Assembly (NCBI RefSeq): GCF_029873635.1
Contig: NC_080425.1
Span: 44,038,402-44,102,401 of the forward strand
Origin: Malania oleifera
Lineage: Eukaryota; Streptophyta; Magnoliopsida; Santalales; Ximeniaceae
Direction: 5' to 3'
DNA: 64,000 nt
Both the position numbers and the translations under genes were made by a program. The notes under the pieces were generated by a model. The model did not search any database, was not told where the DNA came from, and was given only the letters and a program-made list of their open reading frames with translations. Shown here piece by piece: positions 12,761-24,000 of this stretch; position 1 is the stretch's first letter; the number at the start of each line of letters is the position of its first letter.

Positions 12761-13151
12761 TGTTGTGCAAATCAATGTGTAGCGGAAACAAACAATCTTA
12801 CAATGCAACACTTAACAATGAAATATACAAAAAACACAATCACATAGAGTATAATGAAAGCAATAAAACAATGACACGAAGAATTACGTGATTTGGCAAT
12901 GCCTACATCAATGGGAGCAAACAACAATGAATTTTTACTATATGGTGTCCAAAAGACACTGAGTTACATAATACAACATGTATATATAACTTTCCTGGAG
13001 GCTTTCCCTCCAAAACCCAGCCTATCCAGCTTCCCAATTTAAAATTTGAAAACCAACGTTGAGAAACCGAACCAAACCGTCGATGGTTTCGGACTGTTAA
13101 GTGTTGCATTGTTAGATTATTTATTTCCGTTGCGCATTAATTTGCACAACA
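12761..13151 (-). repeat. LTR of the copia element (391 bp)
   Basis: Starts TGTTGTGCAAAT and ends ATTTGCACAACA in plus orientation: a perfect 12 bp terminal inverted repeat. The inner border abuts the primer-binding site. Confidence 0.75.
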
Positions 13152-14488
13152 TATACATTAATATAATAACAAATAATATATACTTTAATTTTTTTTCTTC
13201 ACATAACATATATCTTAATTACATTGTATTATTTGAAAAAAAAAATTAATTTAACTTACTAAATAAAACACTTTTTTTTTATTTATTCATAAAATTTAAT
13301 GTCTTTTATATATAGTGAATATAGATGATTTTTGATCACTTGACAACTATTTTAGTCATCCTACGGTTGTTTGATCCTTGCCGTTAAAAAGTTGCTAACA
13401 AGTTAAATGGAATGAAATTAAAATAAAATAGTATAAAAATATTTTTTATTATTATAATTAATGAATGTTAACTTTGTTAGCTTTTTAATAGTTTAGAAAG
13501 TATTACTTTTAAAAGTTTAACTAGACATTTATCATGAATAGCATAATTTAAGGAGTCCCATATTGTATGCGTAATAGGAAAATCTTAGGATTAGAAGGAT
13601 GATTTTGATTCCAACTATATGAGACTCCTTTTATAAGGCAAACTCGTGAGACGAGTGGGACAAAGTGGACGATACCTTAATGGTTTTGAGTTCAAGACCT
13701 TTACATTTGATATTAGAGCCACTTTAGGGACACTATTATGTGGATGGATCCTATGCAGAGGTGTTGCTAAGAGAGGTATAAGGATGATTTGAATTTCAAC
13801 TATATGAGACGCCTTTTAGAAGACAAACTCGTGAGACCAGCAAGTCAATACGGATAATAACTCACTAGAGTTGAATTCAAAAGTATTACACATTTGTTAT
13901 TAAATTTAAAAGAATACGGAAATAGGATATCATTTTAATAAGAACAAGTCGATCGCCATTAATTAGTGAAAAAGACATCTATTATTAAATTTATAACATG
14001 GGTCCAATATTTGGGAGCTTAGAATTGGTATTCACAATATGTGCTTGGGAGATTAAAATTTGAAGATAAAAATTTTATTTGAACAGATTTTGATAAATAT
14101 AATATATATATATATATATATATTAAAATTTATTTAAATTTATAAAAAATAAAAAAATAAAAGTTAAATTTATAATCTTAACAAAAATTTAAATTCAAAT
14201 TCTTAAGAATTTGAGAAAATATAAAATAAAATAAAATTTAAAACCTACAATTTTCATAATAACCGGAAAAGACACAAATTTAAATTGGAGTTCCAAATAG
14301 GTTTCCATTTAGGGTTGAAAACTTGAAATGGATTTTACTTTTAGCGAATTACCAGGGTTAAAATGTGGTGTAACGGCATATGTCACGTTCAGTTGTCGTG
14401 GCGTAGTAGCAGTGCGAATGTCCCCACTCTTTCAGCCCAGGCTAGGCTGACGGCCAGACATCACATCACAGTCTCATACTCGTGAAAT
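13152..14488 (+). promoter_or_regulatory. Upstream region of POLLUX
   Basis: AT-rich non-coding stretch before the POLLUX leader. It includes a direct repeat of about 60 bp (13596-13655 and 13781-13842, sharing a caactatatgagac core and an aaactcgtgaga block), a TA microsatellite (about 14100-14123), and a GC-richer block at 14380-14470 where the core promoter is most likely. A transcription start cannot be fixed from the sequence. The assignment rests only on position upstream of exon 1. Confidence 0.4.
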
Positions 14489-14583
14489 ATGCAGCATGAG
14501 CAGTCTCCCTCTGTCATCCGCACAATACTATCGCCAGATCTCCATGGCGACTCCCCCTGAATTCCACAGCTTCATGCACCAAT

Positions 14584-14616
<33 letters not shown>

Positions 14617-14629
14617 TCCTTCTTTCAGA
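14489..14629 (+). promoter_or_regulatory. POLLUX 5' leader with upstream ORFs and CT tract
   Basis: Before the main ATG are upstream ORFs: 14489-14560 (23 codons plus stop, in frame with the main ORF and closed by TGA at 14558) and 14496-14585 (29 codons plus stop, with an internal ATG at 14544). A CT dinucleotide run fills about 14586-14614. CT runs are common just upstream of plant start codons. Whether the transcript begins upstream of 14489 is not known, so use of the upstream ORFs is inference. Confidence 0.45.
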
Positions 14630-15028
14630 ATGCCCTTGAGTGTCGAGGATTCAACACTTGACACTAATCCCGGCAACAAATCCTCAGAAAGACCGTCGTG
14701 CTTTAAGAGATCACGAACAATCGCCGCCGGCGAGCTTCGACGAGCCACCCCTCTCTTCCCTGCCCTCCGCCGCGTCTCCTCCTCTCTCTCGTGCTCTAAC
14801 CGGCCGTTTGGTGCGCCGGCTCGGCGTGCTTCTATTAAGGCTTCGATTTTCGATGGCCGACACGGTAGGCTGGTGGATGCCGTGCAAGGAATGAGTGCTT
14901 CTGCGGCGGAGTCGATACCGAAGGTGGAGAAGGAAGTGGTTCCGATGGCGGCTCGAGTTTCAGGCTCAGGGACTACAGACGGCGCTTGTATAATTTGGAG
15001 ATTCAACTGTTCTTGGGTTCTTTACTTG
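14630..15028 (+). CDS. POLLUX: POLLUX exon 1 (residues 1-133)
   Basis: The frame has a stop at 14558-14560; the ATG at 14630 is the first after it. The exon runs 133 codons to the donor GTTAGT at 15029. It encodes a Ser/Arg/Pro-rich, probably disordered segment with a basic FKRSRT patch (25-30), similar in place and character to the basic patch near the N-terminus of DMI1. The last residues, CSWVLYL, form the start of TM1; spliced to LTFCCIL in exon 2 they align with the SPIFYLLVICCI region of Medicago DMI1. This junction is the main evidence linking it to exons 27 kb away. Coding GC is higher than in the surrounding DNA. Confidence 0.8.
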
Positions 15029-18000
15029 GTTAGTGATTCAAATTACTTCTTTGTGTACTTTTTTTTACTTTCCCTTTTTTCGAGCTATTGATAATGAGAG
15101 TAGAATATATATTCTACCTAGAGTTTGTGAAATCTAAAATGCTGCAAGCATCAGTGTGGTTGCAGCAGAGACTGTAGGAGAGACAGATACATGTGGCTTT
15201 TTCAAAACCTCTTTGGAGAATCTGGATCCTCGATTCTATTGTTTGCCGACAAAAAGAAAAAGAAAGAGAGAAAAATTAAAACCTTCTTGGACCGTTCAAT
15301 GTGAAAACAACTTTTCATTTTTATAGTCTGTTTTTTAATTTTTTTTAATTTTTAAATTACAAATATGACACTATATTTTTTTTTAAAGTTGTAAGACGCA
15401 GCGCCAAATTTGTAAATTTTATGAAAAGTGGAAAATGAAAAGTGAACAATTTCTCACAACTAGATAGTTCCTTTATTACCCAGAGAAAGAGAAGCGCCTT
15501 TATTTACCTTGGCCATTATCTTGATAAAAAAAGGAAAACATTTTACCTAATGTTTCTTTTTTGGTTCTGAGGGGAAATATTTATGGACAGAACATATTGT
15601 CATTTGGAAATATTTTTCAAGGAAACAAAGTAATCTTTCCCTAATTTTTCTTTCTTTGGTTGGGGGAATATTTTTCCTGGGAAAATAATTTCTGCTGTCT
15701 GGTAGACTGGTACAATGAAAAAGTTGATAATTTACTTTACTTTCACAATCAATGCCATTTAGCAACTGCGCTCCAACCCTGAGCCTTTTTCTCCCTTAGA
15801 AATACCTTTACTCACTTAGTAAAGACAGACTAAGATCATGACATAGTAATCATCCCTGTTAGAAGCAAATTTTGCCATTCCATATGTTAAAATTCAGCCT
15901 AGTTCAACAAATAACACAGTTAAAACCTGCGCATGGTTCAAAACAAACAGCCATACAATCAGTAACCTGGGCATATTCTACCTTTAAAAAAAAAAAAAAA
16001 ACTGGGCGTAAATAAACTTGACATAGTTTAATTGCAAACAATCATCCATTCAATAAATTCCGCCTTTGTCCAATGACCTGTCCCCACTTGCCAACTTATC
16101 AAAGCAAACATCTCTTCAATAACCATTCATTCAACTTCATCATAAACTAAAAACAAAACCAAATTTGTTGAAGTCCATCCATCAACTTACTGAAGGCACG
16201 ATTTTATGCCTATAGGGGAAGCTTTTGAACAACCACAAATTCCACCCTCCTTCCCTTTAAATTAGCATTGTCATCAACACCAAAAACTGGTTGCACTTCA
16301 GTATCATCATGTTACTTTGCAAAGCTTACTTTATCATAAATGTTGCAAGTTATCATAGTTAAAAATATAAAACAAAATACCACAACTTGAGATTGTTGAA
16401 TCATTAAGACATATTGGAAAATTACAAATCAAATATAGAAAATTACATATTGAAGTTGGAAGTTGGGCGCAAGTAGTAGTTCACGGGGAAGAACACACTG
16501 GTAGATGTTGTAAAAGAAATTGTTAGCAAGATACAACTATGTGTGTAAATGTATACATACCTACCTCGTATAAATTTATCCATATGACACATAGACCTAC
16601 CTTGTATGAATTAATGCATGTGACCATGTGTGTAAATACCTACCTTCTATTGATTAGACCATGTGATCTATGTGTGTAAGAACATTGTATAAATTGAGCC
16701 CTTTAGGGCCAATAGAAGACACATCATTCATTCATTGATTTCAAACTATGATTTAACTAACATGGTATAAGAGCCATGTATGATTAACGAAAATGGTATA
16801 AGAGCCATGGTACTAACATGGTATCAGAGCCATGGTTGCCAATCCTCCACCATGGCTGGTGCTCCCCTACTTCACTGCTTGTCATCGCCAGTCCTTTGTC
16901 ATCATTGGCGCTCGAGGTCTTAAATTTCGAAGTTCCAAAAGTATGGAAGTTTCAATGGAAATTTTGATTGCAATGTCAATTTTTATTTTGATTTTGATTT
17001 GAAAAAAATAACGGAAATCAATAGTAAAGCATTGAATTCTTTTATGAAACTATATAAATGGTTAATAGACGTAATAATGTAAGTTTTAGGACTAATATAT
17101 TACAAGTTAAATACATCTATGTTGTGTATGAGGTTGAAAAGTTGTAATATAATATGTGTATCAAACACATATTTGTAAGATAATATGCATCAAGCATATT
17201 CAATTAATACAAATGAAACTCATAAATCATTTAAATGTTATTTATTATACAAATAAAGGTAATTTAGACATAAATGGTTAAATCAAATGTTGTTGTAAGT
17301 TTATTTTTTCATATAATTTCAGAAGCCCTCGTAATAATCTTTTGTTTTGGAAAAAAAATAATAAAATAAATTAGGAGAGAAATTTCACTTCAGTCCTGAG
17401 TAAGAGCGGAGCTCTACCAATTGAGCTATATCCTCCCGAGCCAAGTGGAGCACGTGAAGGTGGGGGTGGGGTGGGTTGCATAGCAGGATTGAGGAGAACT
17501 TTTCATAAATGAAAGACTAGCTAATCGACCTCCTAAATTAGAGTGGCAAGGGTTGGAACTAAAAAATGCTTTCCTTCTCCCTTCCCTGACTCTTTATCTT
17601 CAGCTTCAATTCTGCTTCCTGGCGAGAAATGTCATTTGAATTTTGAGGAAATTTTATTCTATAGCTAAATTTTCAACATGTTTCAATGGAAATTATGCAA
17701 GACAGAAATCGATTGCCATTTCGAGATTGAGGGTGATGGAAATAAGAAATTTCAACGGAAATTTCCCGTGCACACCAATGCCACCTTTGTGCACCCCATT
17801 AGTAGCACTCGCACATGTCATCATAGACTGCGTAGCTCCTTGCTCATCTCACTAGGCTCATATCTGCACCTAACTCTTTGCTCTCTTCTCCTTGCTCTTT
17901 GCTTACGTCTCTGAGCTCAGATATGCTTCTATCTTCTTATTCACCTCTTCGGGTTCAAATATGCTTCTATCTCCTTGTTCACTTCTTCAAGTTCAGATAT

Positions 18001-21000
18001 GCTCCTAGTTCCTTGCTTGCCTCTCCGGGTTTAGATATGCTCTTGGCTTATTGCTCACCTCACTAAGCTCAGGTATGCTCTTATCTCCTTGCTTAACTCT
18101 CTAGGTTCAAATATGCTCCTAGCTCCTTATTCACCTCTTCGAGGTCCTTACTCACCGCTTTGGGTTTAGTATGCTCCTAGCTCCTTGCTCACTTCTTCGA
18201 GCTCATATATGCTTCTAGCTCCTTGCTTACCTTTCGGTTTCGGATATGCTCCTACTCCTTGCTCACCTCTTTGAGCTTAGATATGCTTCTAGTTCCTTGC
18301 TCACCTCTTCGGGTTCAATTATGCTCCTGGCTCCTAGCTTCCTTCTCTGGACTTAGATATGCTCCTAGGCTGCCTACCTTCATGTGCACCTCTTCGGCCT
18401 CAGATTTATGGAATACCATGACCACAAATGATCACGCTCCACCTTTTGCCATTGCTCCCTAAGTGTCCTATGTCATTTTCAACACTTAGTTTTTGTTAGA
18501 GGTTATTTATGTCTTTTAGTACTGTAATTATTAAGTGTGTTAATATGTTAATTAGTGAGAGTTAGTAAGGGTATTATTGTCATTATAATGTATTTAATTT
18601 GTATTATAAATAGAGGGAGAAACCTATCTTCAAGTTAGGTAATTCATTTTAATAAAAATCTTAACTTGGTATCAGAGCTAGGTTCCAACCTAAACCCTAT
18701 TCCTCGTAGCCGTCATTGGAAAAGCCATTCCTGCAACTGTCCTTTGTAGATCCACCTCCACCCCTCATTATTTCACAAAACCAACCATATACTCAAAAAA
18801 AAAACCCTTCGAAGCCTAACCCCACAAAACCCCATTGCGAAAGGAGCTCCTACGTGCCGCTATGCGCTGGCCAAATGCCGGCAGTGCTGACCCCATGCGC
18901 TGGCATGAGTGAATTTCCGGCCACCTTTTGCTTTTTTTTTTTTCCCTTTCCTCTACCATGTTTTGATTCCTTCTTTAGACAATATTATCAACCTTTTGGG
19001 CCTATTTTTTGCTAAAAAAATCCAACCTTTTTCAACCATATACTCGCGATAGTCTGTTAATCTCTGTTCATGGTTTTTTAAGGCGTCTTTGTCAATTTTT
19101 TGGAGCAGTGGTAGCGTTCATATATCCAATTGTGAGGCTGTGGCAATGCTATATCCGTTGGTGAATCGTTCACCTCATCCATATTTGTGTCGGTGCTTCA
19201 TGTAGAAATCCCAAGTATCTTCGAATATCTTGGAGTAATTTAGGGAAGTATATATTGTGTATTATTGAGAGAGATTTGTTTAGGAGATTATTTCCATATT
19301 TAGATCTTCCGATTGTATTATAAATATTGTAAATTGGTCTGTACAAAATTATTAAAGAAATATAGAAATTTCATTATGTTTTCATGGTATCAGAGCTAGG
19401 AGATTAAACCTAGCCATTAATGGCGGAAATTGCCAGCCAAAGTAGAGGTTCGATGACCTCTGAATCTCACAAGGTCCTCCAATAGAATTCCACAAGGTTC
19501 GAGAACTCCATGGATTCCTCTTCATCACCAAGGCTCTCGTCACCTTCTACCAGATGCCACTATAACGGCCGAGACAACCACTGTTACTTATCGGGATTAG
19601 ACAACTATTCCAACCGCAGCCGTAGCTGTAGTCCCATCCATGGCTATAGAGCCCATCACCAGGATTTAGATCGCTGCCGTCGTCGTCATTCCGACTCCTA
19701 CAACCGTCTAGATTTCAGAACAAGCCCTAGAAGGTTCGGTGATGGCGACCATCACAGGAACAAGAGCTGTGTGTATCTCGGTCACGATTTTAGGGGTAGG
19801 CATGATGACTATTCGGAGTCTAACGAGGAGCTGAAGGGTCTGAGCTTCAAGGAGTACCGAAGACTCAAGCGCCAGAAGCTTAGGAAGATGTTGAAGAGGT
19901 GTATTTGGAGCTTTACACTGAGCCCTCCGAGGAACAAGAACGAGGACGAGACGAAGAGTAGGGCGATGGAGTTCCACGTCTTACGCTTGAGGATCTGGAA
20001 GTAGATCTGCGTATGGATGTTCGGAGAAGAGAAAAATAAGAGCCCGCGAGAAGCCATGGCTTCGAAGGGTTCCAACGTCAGAGAGACAAATGCTAGAGGC
20101 AATTGAAAAAGAAGAGGCAATTGAAAAGGAAGAGGCAAGATTGGAGCAAGACCTTGGCGTTTTTGGTTTCGACAGAGAGATTGGGATTGATGAGAAAATG
20201 TTTAGGCAATTGGCGGACCAAACCTCATTTAGTTATTACAGAGCTTTATCTTCCACAAATATTTCTTTGGGTTCTTTAGCCCAAAGAGGTAATTTTTTGC
20301 AAGCCTTGAATATAACCTCTTAATCCAAAACTCTTTGGATTATTGATTCTCGTGCTTCTGACCACATGACTGATGCCTATCATCTTTTCTCATCATATTC
20401 ACCCTGTGCTGGAAATTTGAAAGTTAAAATTGCAGATGGATCACTCTCTTCTGTCGCAGGGAAAGGGAATATTCGACTCTTTGACTCCATCACACTAGAG
20501 TCTGTTCTTCATGTTCCTAATTTATCCTGGAACTTACTATCCATTAGCCCATTAACAAAAAACTCCAATTGTTTTGCTAAATTTCTTCCCTCTCATTGTG
20601 TTTTTCAGGACCTATCATCAGGGAAGACGTTTGGCAGTGCTAAGAAGTATGAGGGACTCTACTACTTTGAGGAGGCTAATGTGAGTGAACAATGTAAAAC
20701 TACTATTTGTGATTCTGCATCTGTTTCTAGTGATAGTGAAATTCTGTTATGGCATTCTAGGATGGGTCATCCAAATTTTCAATATCTAAGATGCTTATTT
20801 CCTTCCATTTTTTTCAAATAAAATGTCTTCTAAATTTTAGTGTGAGATTTGTGAACTTGCAAAACACTAGCGTAATTCCTTTCCAAAATCCACATACACA
20901 CCATCCAGACCCTTTACTATGATTCACAGTGATTTATGGGGGCCCTCACGCTCTCTTAATCGCACTCACATGAGATGGTTTGTTACTTTTATTGATGATC

Positions 21001-24000
21001 ATACTCGTATTTGTTGGGTTTACTTGTTGAAAGATAAACTGAAGTCCGTTTTATTTTCGCCAGTTTCCATTCCATGATTCAAACACAATTCCAAACTCAC
21101 ATTCAAATTTTACGCACTAATAATGGTACGAAATATTTCAATGATATCTTGGGACATTATCTTCAAGAAAATAGAATTGTTCATCAAAGTTCCTGTGTGG
21201 ATACCCCTCAATAAAATGGGGTTGCTGAACGTAAAAATAGACATATTCTTGAAGTAGCTTGGGCATTGATGCTCACTACAAATATGAAAATAATTTTTGG
21301 AGCAATGCCATTTTAACAGCTACTCATCTCATTAATCGAATGCCTAGTCGAGTAATTTCTTTTGCCACTCCTTTCCAGAAACTCCAGGAATGGTTTCCTA
21401 ACACTCGGCTCCACTCCAATCTCTTTCTGAAAATCTTTGGATGTACTGCATTTGTTCATGTTCATGCTCACAATCGGGATAAATTGGAACCTTGTGCCAT
21501 TAAGTTCGTTTTTATTGGTTACTCTCCTACTCAGAAAGGCTACAAATGTTATGATCCTGTTACAAAAAAATTGTTTGTCAGCCTTGATGTCACGTTATTT
21601 GAAACCACTCCTTACTTCCCAAAACCCTCTCTTCAGGGGGAGAAATGGAGTGAAGATCGGTTCTTTGATTTCTCTATTGATGAATCCGTGCCATACATTG
21701 AGTCTACCATTGCATCATTTCCTGAGTCTACCATTGCATCATTTCTTGACCTGTCATGTACAAAAGATCACCTAACCTCAGGGGGAGATTAAAAAAAAAA
21801 AAACAACACAGAAATACTTGTTTACTCAAGAAAGCCAAACACAAAGAACAAGGAGAATCTCATACGTGAGGCACCAAGAGAGTTGGAACCGGTGATAGCT
21901 CCGAGCAACCATGAGTCCACGCCCAATCTCGATTAGGTAATAGATGGTCATGAGCTCCCTTCTGATAAGCCTCTACCTGATGACATCAATTTATCCATTG
22001 CAGTCAAAAAACAAATTAGGTCATGTACTCAATATCCCTGGTCAAAATACATGTCTTATAAAAGCCTGTTTACAGAATATCGTGCTTTTACTTCTAACCT
22101 TGACAGGATAAAAATTCCAAAGAATATCCAGGAAGTCTTGTAGATTCCTAAATGGAGGGAAGCTGTCATGGAGGAAATGTGTGCTCTGGAAAAGAATGGA
22201 ACTTGGGACATTATGAATTTGCCGAGAGGGAAGAAGCCAGTTGGTTGTAAATGGGTCTTCACAGTGAAATATAGAGCCAATGGGATAGTTGAACGATATA
22301 AAGCCAAACTTGTTGCAAAAGACTCTACACAGACCTATGACATTGACTACACAGAGACATTTGCACCAGTGGTAAAATTGAATACAGTTCGGGTCCTCCT
22401 GTACTTGGCAGCTAACTTAGATTGACCACTACGGCAACTCGACATTAAAAATGCATTTCTAAATGGCAAGTTAGAAGAAGAAGTCTACATGATGATACCA
22501 CCGGGTTTCAGTAAGAGAGGTGATGAAAATAGAGTATGTAAACTCAAGGAGTCCTTGTATGGACTCAAGCAATCTCCCAGCGCATGGTTCGACAGATTTG
22601 CGAAAGTGATAAAGAATCAAGGATATTGACAAGGGTAATTAGATCACACTATGTTCTTCCAATAGTCTGAAAGTGGTAAGAAAACAATTCTGATAGTGTA
22701 TGTTGATGATATAATCCTAACTGGAGATGATACAGTGGAGATGAAAAGATTAAAGAAAGTCCTAGCTGTTGAGTTTAAAGTTAAAGATCTAGGACAAATG
22801 CGGTACTTTTTGGGAATGGAAGTTGCTAGATCAAAAAAGGGTATCAATGTTTCTTAGTGAAAGTATATCCTTGATCTCCTAACCGAAACTGGCATGCTTG
22901 GATGCAAACCTAGTGAAACCCCGATTGAAGCAGTAAAGAGGGTCGAAGACTGCGGAATACCAGTTGAAAAGGAGAGGCGTGAGAGATTGGTTGGTAAACT
23001 AATTTACCTATCACATACCAGACCCGACATTGCATTTGCGGTAAGTATGGTAAGTCAACACATGCATTCATCGAAAAAGACTCACCTAGATGCTATGTAT
23101 AAGATCATCAAGTACCTTAAGGGTTCTTTGGGCAAATGACTCTTCTTCAAGAAATGTGAAAGTAAGGAAGTAGAAATTTTCACAGATGCTGATTAGGTAG
23201 GTTCGGCGGAAGATAGAAGGTCTACCAATGGATATTGCACCTTTGTATGGGGAAATTTGGTAACTTGGAGGAGCAAAAAATAGAATGTAATGGCTCGAAG
23301 CAGTGCTAAAGCTAAATTCAGGGCAGTTGCACATGGGATATGTGAAGGACTGTGGTTACGGAAACTCTTGGAAGAATTACAAATCTCGGTGAAATTCCCT
23401 ATCAAACTCTATTGTGACAACAAAGAAGCCATCAGTATCTCTCTTAATTCAGTTCAACATGATAGGACTAAGCATGTAGAAGTGGACCGACATTTTATCA
23501 AAGAGAAGGTTGAAGAAGGAACCGTCTGTCTGACTTATGTGCCTACCAAGGAACAAACCGTAGACATCTTTACTAGAGGGCTAGCTTGCTAGAGCTTTGA
23601 TGATTTCATTTGCAAGTTGGATATGATCAATATCTATGATCCAACTTGAGGGGGAGTGTAGAAATCCCAAGTATCTTTGAATATCTTGGAGTAATTTAGG
23701 GAAGTATATATTGTGTATTATTGAGAGAGATTTGTTTAGGAGATTATTTCCATATTGAGATCTTCCGATTGTATTATAAATATTGTAACTTGGTCTGTAC
23801 ATAATTATTAAAGAAATACAGAAATTTCATTCTGTTTTCACTTCACATAGTTTGTGATTGTCTTAATTAGTTGTGATTGTTCCTCTTGTTTGACATTGGT
23901 GTGGCTGCTGATTTGTGAGTGTTGGGATGGAATCTATGAATCCCAAAAATTTGTTTCCTACATCGCTGCCACGGATAATGACTTAAAAGTTGGTTGGAAA

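Larger units (their letters stand above)
8728..13151 (-). mobile_element. Ty1/copia element, 3'-truncated, with nested solo LTR
   Basis: Minus-strand order: LTR (12761-13151), primer-binding site (TTGGTATCAAAGC, about 12748-12760), gag (about 12290-12740), a nested foreign solo LTR (10308-12278), then protease, GAG-pre-integrase and integrase (8780-10180). Reverse transcriptase, RNase H and the second LTR are absent; the element ends near 8728 against unrelated repeat. Candidate TSD beside the surviving LTR is TATAC (13152-13156). Stops and frameshifts make it a pseudo-element. Confidence 0.85.
19201..23840 (+). mobile_element. Ty1/copia element C, nested in B, complete structure
   Basis: Two 184 bp LTRs (19201-19384 and 23657-23840), TGTAGAAATCCC...GTTTTCA, differing at 6 positions (about 3%). 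Exact TSD CTTCA at 19196-19200 and 23841-23845. Primer-binding site TGGTATCAGAGC at 19385; purine tract GAGGGGGAG just before the 3' LTR. Pol runs 20330-23590 in the order protease, GAG-pre-integrase, integrase, reverse transcriptase, RNase H, with several stops. The usual gag is missing and unrelated sequence fills 19500-20200. Confidence 0.92.

Noticed and set aside
14572..15006. Minus-strand ORF of 144 codons opposite exon 1
   Set aside because: It includes the CT microsatellite as Glu-Arg repeats and is a shadow of POLLUX exon 1, whose splice junction to exon 2 supports the plus strand.
17400..17440. Possible functional tRNA gene
   Set aside because: Only the acceptor and D-arm half of a plastid tRNA-Ala is present; anticodon loop, T-arm and 3' end are missing.
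17643..18462. Plus-strand ORFs with repeated [15 protein letters not shown] residues
   Set aside because: They read a 40 bp minisatellite in two frames; no domain and no start context.
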